Part shown: piece by piece, positions 1 to 8,381 of the stretch
Numbering within the stretch: the stretch's first letter is position 1
Layout: each line of letters opens with the position of its first letter
NCBI RefSeq assembly: GCF_028751195.1
Contig: NZ_CP066784.1
Coordinates: 806,001 to 870,000, forward strand
Direction: 5' to 3'
Source: Alicyclobacillus sp. ALC3
GTDB taxonomy: Bacteria; Bacillota; Bacilli; Alicyclobacillales; Alicyclobacillaceae
Length of the DNA: 64,000 nt
The notes under the pieces: generated by a model
Seen by the model: only the letters and a program-made list of their open reading frames with translations
Told to the model about the DNA's origin: nothing
The model's database searches: none
Made by a program: the position numbers and the translations under genes

Positions 1-100
1 GGCGATTTTTACGTAACGAGTCACACTCGTTGCAAACGTACACACGAGAGGGCACGGGGTTACGTATGAGTAGCCAAGTACAACTTGGAGGGAAAGCCCC

Positions 101-340
101 GTGCCCGAACAAAACTCACCCAACATGAAGAAGTCGATGCAGGCGGAAGAATCAGCCCGCCACGGGCTATTTACGTTTCTACTCTTACTCACCCTAGTCA
201 ACCTCGACATCATGGCCAGAAAAACGAAGCGCGAGCAGCAACAGGCGACGCAGACGTGGGTTGCGTGGGGGGTCATCTTTGTCTTGCTGGCCTTCTTTGT
301 CATCACACCTGAGCAGGAGTTGATGCAGTCCCGCGCGTGA
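101..340 (+). CDS. Small hydrophobic protein, 79 aa, unknown function
   Basis: The GTG start at 101 has a strong ribosome-binding site (GGAGGG, about 9 nt upstream), which decides this frame over an overlapping +1-frame reading. The product has a charged N-terminus, a hydrophobic stretch around residues 24-38 (FLLLLTLVNLDIMA), a basic middle and a clear membrane segment around residues 52-68 (WVAWGVIFVLLAFFVIT). I do not recognise a family. It converges on the glutamate-synthase-like gene with a 12-bp gap. It is one of several short membrane proteins in the first 8.5 kb. Confidence 0.6.
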   Translation: MPEQNSPNMKKSMQAEESARHGLFTFLLLLTLVNLDIMARKTKREQQQATQTWVAWGVIFVLLAFFVITPEQELMQSRA

Positions 341-352
341 CCGTTGGTCGGT

Positions 353-1774
353 TCAGACAAGCGGCCTGCCCGTAATCCTGGCCACCTCTGGTTGCCAGGC
401 AACTAGGTCCTCCTCACTCAGCAGAGTGAGCGATGACTTCCCCAAAGCCCGCAGCCCCTGGCGCATTTCATCGGCACAGCTGTTCAGGAAATGCGCCAAA
501 CTCTGAGCGCCTTTGTCCTCGTTGAACCGCTGCCGCACTTTCCCGTTCTCCCACGCAACCTGAGTCGGAGGTTCAAACGGAATCGCCTTCGTAATCTGCA
601 AATGGGTCGCTGCAAACAGCGCCGCCGTGCCGATGTAGACCGCCGTGGCGCCAAGGGCAATCGCCTTCAGCATGTCTCCTGGTGTGCGAATGCCGCCGGA
701 AATGACGATGTCTACGTTGCGCCGTCCCTGGTGAGCGCGCACAAACGGCACAGCCCGACAAAGGGCGTGGAGCGTCGGGATGCCAAAGTCGTCGACGACC
801 ATCGCCGGCGACCCGTGAGTCCCCCCTTGTGCTCCGTCGATCACGATGACATCCACGCCCGCCTTGATGGCCCACATCAAGTCCCGTTCCAGAGCTTGTC
901 CGGCGGCCATTTTGACCGCGATGGGTGCGCCACGCGACAACTTGCGCAGGTGCTCAACCAGCCGCCGCGCTTCCCGGATGGTGTGGACGCCCGGAATGCC
1001 AGCGGGAATGTACAGCGAGTCTCCACTCGCACTCTCCGCGCCAAACTCACGCAGTAGCTCCTTGGGCATATTCTTCGTCGGAATCGTCGTTCCACAACCA
1101 GCGTTTGCGCCCTGTCCCAACCGAATCTCAATCATATCTGCGACTCGAAGCAGCGACTCCGCCGGCCGCCACGACGCGCCGTGGTACTGAACGACAAGGT
1201 GTTCGGCGAGGTCGCGCACACCCTGAACAGGCGGACCTTGCCCGACGTTGTAGGCTGTCCCAGCCAGTGTCGCGCCTTTTGCCAGAGCACGGGCGAACGA
1301 CTTGTTGACCGCGACGCCGTAGCCCATGGCCGAAATCATAACAGGCAGCGCGATGTGCATCGGGCGCTTTGCCCCTGACCCGATGACAGTCGCGACGTCC
1401 ACTGTCGACGCCATGTCGAGCGCTCCTGTCGCAACAGGGGCGGGCGAAAACAACAAACCATCGAAGTTTGGAAAGTGACGGGTCGACCCGATAGGCTTGT
1501 CCAGCGTCTTCCCGATGTGCGCCCGCAACTCGTTTTCCAGCGTGGTTCGCACGCCAAACCTCTGCAGGGCCGTGACACCTTCCAACAGGTTTTTCGTGTA
1601 CGGGTCACTGAACAACTGGCGAACTGCGTGATCGACCGTGCGGTTGATCACAAAACGCATCCAAAACGGCGACAGAGCAGCCAGCAGGAGCCCAAGACAC
1701 GCCAAGACGGCGAGCAGCAAAACGCCTGACTTCGCCCACAGCAACGTATCCTGGTGCAGCTGCCAATTCCCCAT
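353..1774 (-). CDS. FMN-binding glutamate synthase family protein (YerD-like)
   Basis: A 473-aa protein: one N-terminal membrane segment (about residues 13-33) followed by a glutamate-synthase FMN barrel. Family landmarks are IGSGAKRP, GQGANAGCGTTIPTKN, KMAAGQALERDLMWAIKAGVDVIVIDGAQGG (read as separate blocks) and the phosphate-binding ISGGIRTPGD...ALGATAVYIGTAAL. The ATG at 1774 is chosen because GGAGG lies 5 nt upstream; an upstream GTG at 1786 overlaps that site. The CxNxCPVG-type cysteines that bind the 3Fe-4S cluster in true GltB are not visible after the barrel, so this is probably a stand-alone membrane-tethered flavoprotein, not a working glutamate synthase. Its substrate is unknown. 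Confidence 0.85.
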   Translation of the reverse strand: MGNWQLHQDTLLWAKSGVLLLAVLACLGLLLAALSPFWMRFVINRTVDHAVRQLFSDPYTKNLLEGVTALQRFGVRTTLENELRAHIGKTLDKPIGSTRHFPNFDGLLFSPAPVATGALDMASTVDVATVIGSGAKRPMHIALPVMISAMGYGVAVNKSFARALAKGATLAGTAYNVGQGPPVQGVRDLAEHLVVQYHGASWRPAESLLRVADMIEIRLGQGANAGCGTTIPTKNMPKELLREFGAESASGDSLYIPAGIPGVHTIREARRLVEHLRKLSRGAPIAVKMAAGQALERDLMWAIKAGVDVIVIDGAQGGTHGSPAMVVDDFGIPTLHALCRAVPFVRAHQGRRNVDIVISGGIRTPGDMLKAIALGATAVYIGTAALFAATHLQITKAIPFEPPTQVAWENGKVRQRFNEDKGAQSLAHFLNSCADEMRQGLRALGKSSLTLLSEEDLVAWQPEVARITGRPLV

Positions 1775-1984
1775 AAGGACCTCCACAATTGAGACGAGAC
1801 TGTATGTACGCGTATTCCCTGTTGCGCCATAGACAAGCGGGTCGTCGAATGCAGTTCAAGAATAAGATCGCCGAATTACGAGCAAAGCATGCGGGCTGAA
1901 GACATCCACTGACTGATGCCCTGCATGGGCAACGCGGGTGAACCGCACGCCGACTAGACGAAGCCTGTACTGACTTCGCGCAGA

Positions 1985-2125
1985 TTACTGTTGTCGATCC
2001 CGGTAATACGGCGCACCCGGCCCATATGTGTTGTTCAAATAGCCGACCATAGCACGCCAGAATACCAATCCTGCCCCCGCCAAGACAAACACACCTGCGA
2101 GACCGCGAGTTCTGTTCGTTCGCAT
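1985..2125 (-). CDS. Small membrane protein, 46 aa
   Basis: A short frame with ATG at 2125 preceded by AGGTGAT, ending in TAA. The product begins MRTNRTRG, has a hydrophobic segment at about residues 9-29 (LAGVFVLAGAGLVFW) and a polar tail rich in Tyr, Asn, Pro and Gln. Single membrane segment, basic N-terminus inside. No family recognised. It lies upstream of the glutamate-synthase-like gene on the same strand, separated by about 210 bp. Support rests on the ribosome-binding site, topology and lack of a competing gene. Confidence 0.45.
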   Translation of the reverse strand: MRTNRTRGLAGVFVLAGAGLVFWRAMVGYLNNTYGPGAPYYRDRQQ

Positions 2126-2224
2126 CGCCCATCACCTGCATCATGATATTTCAAAACTGCCTGTCGTGGCACGGCTGTAGGCACACGGCTGTAGGCACAC
2201 GGCGTGCAGCAGAGTTGCGCGTGT

Positions 2225-3322
2225 TCATTGACCGACCGTCTGGCGACCTCGTCGCCTAATCCATCCGGAAACGATGGCCATCGTTGGCAAAGTGAGTAGA
2301 CCTGTGATAAAGATGCCGGGATGTGTATAGACAATGAACTCGTCCACGCTCTCACCGTCTTTCCACAACAGCAAACTGCACGCTGCAACGACAAGCACTG
2401 CCGGCCAGACGAGATTGCGGTAGTCGTGGAGGTTGAAAGTTTCCGCTGCGGCCGACACGAAGATGTACAGCATCAATGATTGCTGAAGCATCAGCGCCAT
2501 CAGGACTCCGCCGACGTAGACAGGATCAAGGCGTTGAAAAAAATCGCCGTACCGAATCGCCTTGACAATCTCAAGTAGTGGGTACTTTACATACGCCAAC
2601 TGCTCGCCAAGTATGGAGACCATGAGTAGGTGCGCTACAACGCCAACAACTGCAACAATGAGACCAACCCAGAGAAAGTTCCGCGGAAGATCCTTTTTCG
2701 GGTTCTTTAAGGCGTGCACAAACTGCAGACAGAACAGGGACTGCAAGGTGAACCGCCATGGGACCACGGCTCCCCGTAAGACAGGGTCCATCCCGTTTGC
2801 AAGAACAGGCAACAGGTATGACGGGTGCACGTTTCGCAGACTCAAAGCACAAATCAAAAGAGTGACCAGTGCCGCAGCCGGTGTCAATACATCACTGAGT
2901 CGCCCTAGCACTTCGAGGCCTAGAAAGGCCGCGTAGCCAACAGGAATGATGATACACATGTCAATCACAATAAGTGGGGTGGCGGGCGATAAGTTCTCGC
3001 CGATGAACAAACTCGATTTGCGTTGCAGAGTGACCATCGCCACGAACACCATGCCGAGAAATACCACTGCCAGAGCGCGCCCCATCCACGGGCCAAACCC
3101 CTGCAACAATCCGCCAACCAGTGTCCGGTTCGGGCAAATCCGGACAAACAGCCACGTGATCAGATAGAGGATGAAAGCATTCGCGACTAGCAGTCCAGCG
3201 GTAATCCATGAATCCCGCGTCACGAAGTGTGCCATCAAATACGGCAGAAAGATGGCGCTGCTTGCCATGACGAGCCAACTAGTCAAAAAAATGAACTGCA
3301 CATTCGCCAACTGCTGCTTCAA
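2225..3322 (-). CDS. Spore germination permease, GerAB/ArcD/ProY family
   Basis: About 365 aa from the TTG at 3322, the usual length for GerAB-type germinant-receptor B subunits (APC-superfamily transporters of the spore inner membrane). About ten hydrophobic helices can be counted, starting with FIFLTSWLVMASSAIFLPYLM and ending with GIFITGLLTLPTMAIV. Start choice is uncertain: TTG 3322 has GAGG 9 nt upstream, GTG 3331 has no spacing to its purine run, and a strong GGAGGTGA at about 3360 has only CTG or GTG codons near it. It is divergent from gerAA-gerAC instead of lying inside that operon, so one B subunit may pair with the A and C proteins across a divergent promoter region. Confidence 0.85.
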   Translation of the reverse strand: MKQQLANVQFIFLTSWLVMASSAIFLPYLMAHFVTRDSWITAGLLVANAFILYLITWLFVRICPNRTLVGGLLQGFGPWMGRALAVVFLGMVFVAMVTLQRKSSLFIGENLSPATPLIVIDMCIIIPVGYAAFLGLEVLGRLSDVLTPAAALVTLLICALSLRNVHPSYLLPVLANGMDPVLRGAVVPWRFTLQSLFCLQFVHALKNPKKDLPRNFLWVGLIVAVVGVVAHLLMVSILGEQLAYVKYPLLEIVKAIRYGDFFQRLDPVYVGGVLMALMLQQSLMLYIFVSAAAETFNLHDYRNLVWPAVLVVAACSLLLWKDGESVDEFIVYTHPGIFITGLLTLPTMAIVSGWIRRRGRQTVGQ

Positions 3323-3473
3323 AGTCAGCACCCTCACTTCGGATTTGCACAGTAGTGTCACCTCCGCACGGGAGTCTAATTCCTCGCGGGTCTGCGGCAC
3401 ACATGCCGCTCCACGGAGAGGACGTTTCACATACTGTGATTGAAGCGAGTACGGTACGAGAAGGGGTGATCCT

Positions 3474-3602
3474 ATGGGCAAACAGTTCCCACAGTCTGTT
3501 CTCTGGGCCCATCGCTTTACAACGGTCTTCGTCGGGGCCAATATCGCGTGGATGTTTGTCAGAAAGGCCGTAACAAACCGGACGACTGTCTCGAGACGGT
3601 AG
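3474..3602 (+). CDS. Small protein, 42 aa, in the divergent ger intergenic region
   Basis: ATG at 3474 with an excellent ribosome-binding site (AAGGGGTGAT, 3-nt gap). The product MGKQFPQSVLWAHRF... carries one moderately hydrophobic stretch (TTVFVGANIAWMFV) and a basic C-terminus. It ends 81 bp before the gerAA start and could be the first gene of the germination operon. No homologue recognised. Its frame is open only for 42 codons, so the ribosome-binding site and position are the main support. Confidence 0.45.
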   Translation: MGKQFPQSVLWAHRFTTVFVGANIAWMFVRKAVTNRTTVSRR

Positions 3603-3683
3603 TTGACGGTACTGCAGGTCTCATAGGATTTCCACTTGCAGGGCATGCTCCCCATGTAAATGGTCCGCGAGGGGGCATTTGAT

Positions 3684-5273
3684 GTGAGACGGCAAGCCAA
3701 AAGGCGTGTGCTACAGACCCTCCCGCTTATGCCCACAACACGGTCGGACACCAGCCAACCGGATCAAGATTTGCTCAGTCGCACAAATCCCCCAGATGCC
3801 GACCTTCCCATGGATGTGGAGTCAGCACGGTTGAGGTTGGAATCAGTATGGGAGAACTGCGATGACTTAGAGTATCGCTCGCTCGAAGTCGCGTGTGGTC
3901 GATTGCTGATTGTCTGGCTAAAACCGTTGGTCGGTAAAGACATTGCGCAAGCCGGGATCATTGAACCTCTCAGCCGAGCAGTGAGTGAACTCGTCAGTAT
4001 GCAGGATGTGCGGCGACGAATTTGGTCACCTACCATCCACGCTCACCGAACGTGGTCCGCGACTGATTCAGCTCTGGCAGAAGGAAACATGATGGTTTTC
4101 GTGGACGGCAGCGCCGAGGTGCTAGGGGTCGATGTCAACGCGTTTCAGGCCAGACCCATTGGCAAAGCGGAGGCGGAGCCGAGTGTCATTGGACCTCAGA
4201 ATGCGTTCGTTGAAGACGTCGACAAGAACATCGGTCTCATCCGCACAATCGTCAAAACACCACAGTTCAAAGTCGAACTTCATGTCGTCGGCCAACTCTC
4301 TCAGACAAAGGTGGCAGTGTGTTATCTTGGAAACCTCTGCAAACCTGAACTCGTGACCGAAGTTCGCGCACGGCTCGGGCGCGTCAAACTTGATGGAGTG
4401 CTCGACCTGAACATGATCCGTGAGTCTACCAACGATGCGCCATTTTCTCTGTTTCCCCTTGACCAGACCACAGAGCGCCCTGACCGCGTGGCCGCGGCGT
4501 TGCTGCAGGCGCGCATCGCCATCTTGTGTGACGGTTCGCCAGCAGCTATGATGCTGCCAGCAACCTTTATGAATCACCTCCAATCCCACGAGGACTACTA
4601 CTTGAACTTCGTTGCCGCAGGTATGGTTCGCGTCTTGCGTCACGTCATGTACTGGTCATCTTTCCTCCTCCCCGCACTATTCGTCTCCATTGTCGCGTAC
4701 CATCCACAAATGGTCCCAACGCAACTGCTTGTGTCGCTGGCTGCGTCGCACGAAGGAGTGCCCTTTCCAAGTGCCATCGAGGCCTTGATTATGGTGCTGA
4801 TTTTCGAGGCGCTGCGAGAAGCTGGCATTCGCCTGCCAAAGGCCGTGGGGCAATCGGTGAGCATCGTCGGAGCACTGGTTCTCGGTCAAGCCGCAGTTGC
4901 AGCGGGCCTCGTATCACCGGCAATGGTGATTGTCGTCGCGCTTAGCGGTGTAGCTTCATTCACCATACCGAACTACGCTCTCTCATATACAAATCGACTC
5001 CTCAGCATAGTGTTTTTGCTACTGGCGTCAGTTTTCGGACTGCTCGGTGTCTCCATTGGCATGTTTATCTTGCTCACTCATCTGGTATCGCTTCGCTCCT
5101 ATGGCGTTCCCTATCTAGCTCCGATTGCTCCACTGGAGTGGAAGTCTTTGTTACGGGACACCTTTTTCCGAGCGCCATGGTGGAACATGCAAAGTCGACC
5201 TGCACTGATGGAGCCACAGCAGAGCGCCCGGGAGCGCACACCGCGTCCAGGCCCCGAAAGTGGTAGACGCTGA
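3684..5273 (+). CDS. Spore germination protein, GerA family (A subunit)
   Basis: GerA-family A subunit of a nutrient germinant receptor (529 aa from GTG 3684, which has GAGGGGG 8 nt upstream; an ATG at 3660 and one at 3729 lack good sites). The N-terminal half is soluble. The C-terminal half has several membrane helices (WSSFLLPALFVSIVA, IEALIMVLIFEALREAGIR, VSIVGALVLGQAAVAAGLVSPAMVIVVA) that include the family's G-x-x-V-x-GQAAVxAGLVSP signature. Its TGA overlaps the ATG of the next gene (TGATG), so translation is probably coupled. Normally expressed in the forespore under sigma-G; I did not identify that promoter by eye. Confidence 0.92.
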   Translation: MRRQAKRRVLQTLPLMPTTRSDTSQPDQDLLSRTNPPDADLPMDVESARLRLESVWENCDDLEYRSLEVACGRLLIVWLKPLVGKDIAQAGIIEPLSRAVSELVSMQDVRRRIWSPTIHAHRTWSATDSALAEGNMMVFVDGSAEVLGVDVNAFQARPIGKAEAEPSVIGPQNAFVEDVDKNIGLIRTIVKTPQFKVELHVVGQLSQTKVAVCYLGNLCKPELVTEVRARLGRVKLDGVLDLNMIRESTNDAPFSLFPLDQTTERPDRVAAALLQARIAILCDGSPAAMMLPATFMNHLQSHEDYYLNFVAAGMVRVLRHVMYWSSFLLPALFVSIVAYHPQMVPTQLLVSLAASHEGVPFPSAIEALIMVLIFEALREAGIRLPKAVGQSVSIVGALVLGQAAVAAGLVSPAMVIVVALSGVASFTIPNYALSYTNRLLSIVFLLLASVFGLLGVSIGMFILLTHLVSLRSYGVPYLAPIAPLEWKSLLRDTFFRAPWWNMQSRPALMEPQQSARERTPRPGPESGRR

Positions 5274-6463
5274 TGAAGCGACCGCTTTTGCTCGTGCTAA
5301 GCACCGTGTGTTGCGCATTCCTCAGCGGCTGCTGGGGACAGCAGGAGCTTGGCCAAATGTCCATCGTCATCGGCACGGGGCTAGACCTTGCGCAAGACGG
5401 GCAAACTTCAGTCAGCGCCTTTGTGGTAAATCCCACGTTGATGCGCAGCGGGCAAGGGGGTGGACCCTCGACACCCGGTCCTGGGTATGTAACTCACACG
5501 GCCACTGGTGCATCTTTGCAGGAGGCACTGTCCAAATACCTCATCACGCCTTACCGGGAGTTTGATTTCTCCCACAACGCCGTCACGGTTTTTGGAGAAG
5601 ACTATGCAAGGCACGGGGTTGCAGATGCGTTCGACTTTGTTGAACGCTTGCCAGAGACGCGCAAGGACCAACTGCTGTTAGTCATGGTAGGGCATGCATC
5701 GAGCCTAAAGGAAGCGAATGCCGGCGTGGAAAAGCTGACGCCGCGTGGGCTACAGGAACTGATTCGACACAGTAATTTATCCGGACTAGCCTACGACTCA
5801 TCCGAGTTGAATGCTGTAAATCAAGTGCTGTCACCCTCACATGCGTTCGTACTGCCGTTGATCAAACTGGAAGGGAGCGAAATTGAGCTTGCAGGAAGTG
5901 CTGTGTTTGACCACAACAAAATGGTGAAAGAACTTGACCTAATGCAGTCCAGGGGTGTCTTGTGGTGGCTCAATCAGAGCGCAGGGACAGTGCTACCGAT
6001 ATCGAGCAGAGGTTTTCCTAAGGAAGGGACGGTTCGAATCAGGGACACCACGACCACGGTTCATCCCGTCATCACACACGGGCATTTGACCATGTTTGTC
6101 ACGATGCGCGGGAATGCCGCACTCGAAAGCGTGCATCCCGGGGTACGAGTTAATTCACGTTACCTTGAAGACACAAGCAAATCCTGCAACCAAGAGATTC
6201 AAAAAGAGATGGATGCTGCTTTGGCGGAATCACAACAAGCGCGGGTGGACGCACTCCAGATTGGCACTCGGCTGTATCGTCAACACCCGCGGTCTTGGCA
6301 AAATGCGCAGTCACACTGGCAGGACCTGCTCGCCCATGCGAGTGCGTCGTACGACATCCAGGTTCAGGTCATTCGCACGGGATTGGCACAGAACTCGCCG
6401 TTTAGCGTAGACAGTTCAAAGCAAGTACCCCACCCGAGTGAGTCAGGAGGCACTTCTCAATGA
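5273..6463 (+). CDS. Spore germination lipoprotein, Ger(x)C family (C subunit)
   Basis: A 396-aa lipoprotein. The signal peptide ends in a lipobox FLSGC with the acylated Cys at residue 20, followed by WGQQELGQMSIVIGTGLD, which matches the start of GerC-type C subunits. The body contains the usual YREFDFSHNAVTVFGEDYARHGV region. The protein is lipid-anchored in the spore inner membrane beside the A and B subunits. It overlaps gerAA at its start and the next small gene at its stop (ATGA), so the three plus-strand genes form one tightly coupled operon. Confidence 0.92.
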   Translation: MKRPLLLVLSTVCCAFLSGCWGQQELGQMSIVIGTGLDLAQDGQTSVSAFVVNPTLMRSGQGGGPSTPGPGYVTHTATGASLQEALSKYLITPYREFDFSHNAVTVFGEDYARHGVADAFDFVERLPETRKDQLLLVMVGHASSLKEANAGVEKLTPRGLQELIRHSNLSGLAYDSSELNAVNQVLSPSHAFVLPLIKLEGSEIELAGSAVFDHNKMVKELDLMQSRGVLWWLNQSAGTVLPISSRGFPKEGTVRIRDTTTTVHPVITHGHLTMFVTMRGNAALESVHPGVRVNSRYLEDTSKSCNQEIQKEMDAALAESQQARVDALQIGTRLYRQHPRSWQNAQSHWQDLLAHASASYDIQVQVIRTGLAQNSPFSVDSSKQVPHPSESGGTSQ

Positions 6464-6687
6464 TTTGGGTTAGCGTCGTTTTCACTGCGCCCATCCTGCT
6501 TCTCCAGGCGAGAAAGTTGTTGCACCGTCGCCAGTGGGTTGACCTTTGTGCACAGCTGGTGCTGCTGAGCTTTGGACTGGTCTGCAGTGCCGCGTTGTCG
6601 TTGCACTTGTGGATGACGGTCGATTTTCTCAGCCCCGTCAAGGCAGTGTTCACACCAATCACAGAGTGGATGTACGCCTTGTTGTGA
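6460..6687 (+). CDS. Two-helix small membrane protein, candidate germinant-receptor D subunit
   Basis: 75 aa, start ATG overlapping the gerAC stop by 4 nt. Two hydrophobic segments are visible: residues 1-16 (MIWVSVVFTAPILLLQ) and about 28-55 (CAQLVLLSFGLVCSAALSLHLWMTV). Some ger operons of Bacillus species carry an extra D gene for a protein of about 75 residues with two membrane segments that modulates germination. Size, topology and position fit, while sequence homology is not something I can judge here. Alternative: an unrelated coupled membrane peptide. Confidence 0.7.
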   Translation: MIWVSVVFTAPILLLQARKLLHRRQWVDLCAQLVLLSFGLVCSAALSLHLWMTVDFLSPVKAVFTPITEWMYALL

Positions 6688-6688
6688 G

Positions 6689-6734
6689 GTCGCTGAAAGG
6701 CTGGACCAGAGCAGCGCTTTCGTCCAGTCGCGAC
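6689..6734. terminator. Hairpin between convergent operons
   Basis: Nested inverted repeats: GTCGC...GCGAC outside and CTGGAC...GTCCAG inside, lying in the short gap between the end of the ger operon (plus) and the end of the 267-aa gene (minus). No long T-run, so it is a candidate bidirectional terminator only. Confidence 0.4.
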
Positions 6735-6739
6735 ATCCG

Positions 6740-7543
6740 CTAATCGCCGCGGAGTTCCTCAGCCTCGTCCTCTTGCTCAACTTTTCGACGCAACATCTCC
6801 TGCAGCACCTGCATGCGGAAAAGCGCCGAGCGAATGCCAAAACCGATGAGTCCGCCGCGCTCCATCAAGACTGCGCCAATTCTGGCTTGTTGACCAATCA
6901 GGAGAATACCGACAATGACCCCGAGCCAATACAACTTGCCGCTCATCCGAGGTAGCGTCAACTGACTCGGAAGTCTGCGCACACTGCGCTGCAAAGGCGC
7001 GGCGGATGTCGAGAACATCAGTTCCATCGACCTGTCCATACTCACCGCCGTGATCTCAAATGGCAGTTTCCGAACTACAAGGCCTAGTCCCACTGCCACG
7101 TTCAGCAACATCAGAATTGCAGTGCGGTAGCGAAAGGAAGTAGAGTCCCCCTTCAAAAGTTTACCAATCTCCGTGAAGCGAAACCGTTCCGAACCGATGG
7201 TCCAAACCATGGTCGAGGCGGCAGTGGTCGACTGCGTTAGGTGGGCTTCTCCCACCAACAGGAGGTAGGCCAGCAGCGCTTCAATGCGCAGGTAGGCGTC
7301 GGCTGCCAAGCCAGTACTCGGCTTGCGGAGATACGGAAGCGTTCCAGCCGTCAGGCGCCAAAAAATCGGGCCGCGCAAGGTAAATGCAAACGCCTGCGGT
7401 CCTATCTCAATCAGACCAACCTGCAAATATCCCAAAACAAGCCCAAAGGCCGCGATTTTCTCCAAATCGTGGACGGCCAGGCCGAGAATTCTATCGTTCC
7501 TTGACAAAGGCTTCTTAGGTGTGCCAATACGCTGCTTCTTCAT
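6740..7543 (-). CDS. Membrane-associated protein of unknown function, 267 aa
   Basis: Begins MKKQRIGTPKKPLSRNDR and has hydrophobic stretches at about residues 31-50 (KIAAFGLVLGYLQVGLIEIG), 89-97 (ALLAYLLLV), 143-156 (AILMLLNVAVGLGLVV) and 207-218 (WLGVIVGILLIG), then a charged C-terminus (RRKVEQEDEAEELRGD). The start overlaps the stop of the preceding 63-aa gene (ATGA), so the two are co-translated. I do not recognise the family. Neighbours are germination and short membrane-protein genes, which hints at a spore-envelope or sporulation role, but that is inference. Confidence 0.7.
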   Translation of the reverse strand: MKKQRIGTPKKPLSRNDRILGLAVHDLEKIAAFGLVLGYLQVGLIEIGPQAFAFTLRGPIFWRLTAGTLPYLRKPSTGLAADAYLRIEALLAYLLLVGEAHLTQSTTAASTMVWTIGSERFRFTEIGKLLKGDSTSFRYRTAILMLLNVAVGLGLVVRKLPFEITAVSMDRSMELMFSTSAAPLQRSVRRLPSQLTLPRMSGKLYWLGVIVGILLIGQQARIGAVLMERGGLIGFGIRSALFRMQVLQEMLRRKVEQEDEAEELRGD

Positions 7544-7731
7544 CGCGACCTGTTGGCCTCATCGGCCAACTGCTCCGCGTTTTGTTCCTGAGTCCACTCC
7601 CATCCCGGCCTGAGGTTCAACAAAGCGTATCCGGCAAGGATGCCCACCCCAATCAGTCCGATTACACCCGAGACGTCTCGAACAGTTCGGACAAACCGTC
7701 CCTCCCCACCTGGTCCTCTAGCTTTTGTCAT
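7540..7731 (-). CDS. Small membrane protein, 63 aa
   Basis: ATG at 7731 (MTKARGPGGEG...) with GGTGAT upstream is preferred over an in-frame GTG three codons earlier. One membrane segment, VSGVIGLIGVGILAGYALL, then a polar tail rich in Gln and Glu. It overlaps the 267-aa gene by 4 nt. Second gene of a run of short minus-strand genes (7748-7846, 7923-8096). Family unknown. Confidence 0.6.
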   Translation of the reverse strand: MTKARGPGGEGRFVRTVRDVSGVIGLIGVGILAGYALLNLRPGWEWTQEQNAEQLADEANRSR

Positions 7732-7747
7732 GATAATCACCGACCTA

Positions 7748-7846
7748 TTAGGTTGGCATAAAGTAGAAGAAGAAGAACAACGCGGCTGCCGTCACGAGTA
7801 GAATCACGTCGTGACTGATACTCCGCACAGTCAGTCTGTCCGTCAT
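7748..7846 (-). CDS. Very small membrane protein, 32 aa
   Basis: ATG at 7846, ribosome-binding site AGGTGG with a 6-nt gap, stop TAA at 7748. Product MTDRLTVRSISHD then a strongly hydrophobic run (VILLVTAAALFFFFYFM). The gap to the next gene is only 16 bp, so it is probably co-transcribed with it. Single-span topology with a short polar head resembles short membrane-bound regulators or structural spore peptides, but no family is recognised. Confidence 0.5.
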   Translation of the reverse strand: MTDRLTVRSISHDVILLVTAAALFFFFYFMPT

Positions 7847-7922
7847 CGCTGTCCACCTCACTGTGGTTGTGCCTAAAGGGTGTCAGAAGAAACATCCCTG
7901 TCGTGACAACGGTACATTTCGT

Positions 7923-8096
7923 TCACGTCTCCCCCTGGTCTCCAGGGGACCTGCCGTAAAAGAATATCGAGTACGCGGCGAACAGCGATATGATCACGAT
8001 GAAGTCGTGGAATCGGTACGACGGATTCCGTTCCGCTGCCGCAACCGCCTCCTCGCGCGTCTGTTCCATTGTCCGAGTGCTTCTCATCGCCGCCAC
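7923..8096 (-). CDS. Small membrane protein, 57 aa
   Basis: GTG at 8096 with a GGGGGGAG run about 6 nt upstream; an ATG at 8087 in the same frame is the alternative (54 aa). Acidic-basic N-terminal helix (TMEQTREEAVAAAERNPSYRFHD), membrane segment FIVIISLFAAYSIFFY, short polar tail. Probably the first gene of the minus-strand run of short membrane proteins. Unknown family. Confidence 0.5.
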   Translation of the reverse strand: MAAMRSTRTMEQTREEAVAAAERNPSYRFHDFIVIISLFAAYSIFFYGRSPGDQGET

Positions 8097-8228
8097 TGTC
8101 CACTCCCCCCATTCAGCATATGAACGGCAGTGCAGCAATGTTGCGGCCCGCTTCACAAATAGGCAATGGGGGGCCGTCTGGGGAGTGTGACGCTCATACA
8201 GTAGTGGTAGGGAGGGAGGCACCTTGGC

Positions 8229-8381
8229 ATGCTGAAGGAACCGATGGAGGACAATTCGCCCGCGGTCATCAAAGCGCGCTCTGCCTTTGGAGTCCTGGCT
8301 GCCCTCGGGATGATTGTAATCACAGCTGACGTGTTCTGGCAGAGGATGCGCGGGAAGGGGGCCAGGCCCTATGGCGAATAA
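8229..8381 (+). CDS. Small membrane protein, 50 aa
   Basis: ATG at 8229, ribosome-binding site GGGAGGGAGG about 9 nt upstream. Product MLKEPMEDNSPAVIKARS then a hydrophobic segment (AFGVLAALGMIVITADVF) and a basic tail. Divergent from the 57-aa gene; both would be driven from the roughly 130-bp gap. The stop lies 11 nt inside the following short gene. Confidence 0.5.
   Translation: MLKEPMEDNSPAVIKARSAFGVLAALGMIVITADVFWQRMRGKGARPYGE

Noticed and set aside
491..1057. 188-codon plus-strand frame inside the glutamate-synthase-like gene
   Set aside because: Antisense shadow, Arg-rich composition, no start signal.
1605..2144. 179-codon minus frame overlapping the 46-aa gene
   Set aside because: Runs into the glutamate-synthase gene in the wrong frame with Cys/Arg-rich composition. 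The short frame at 1985-2125 has the better start and topology.
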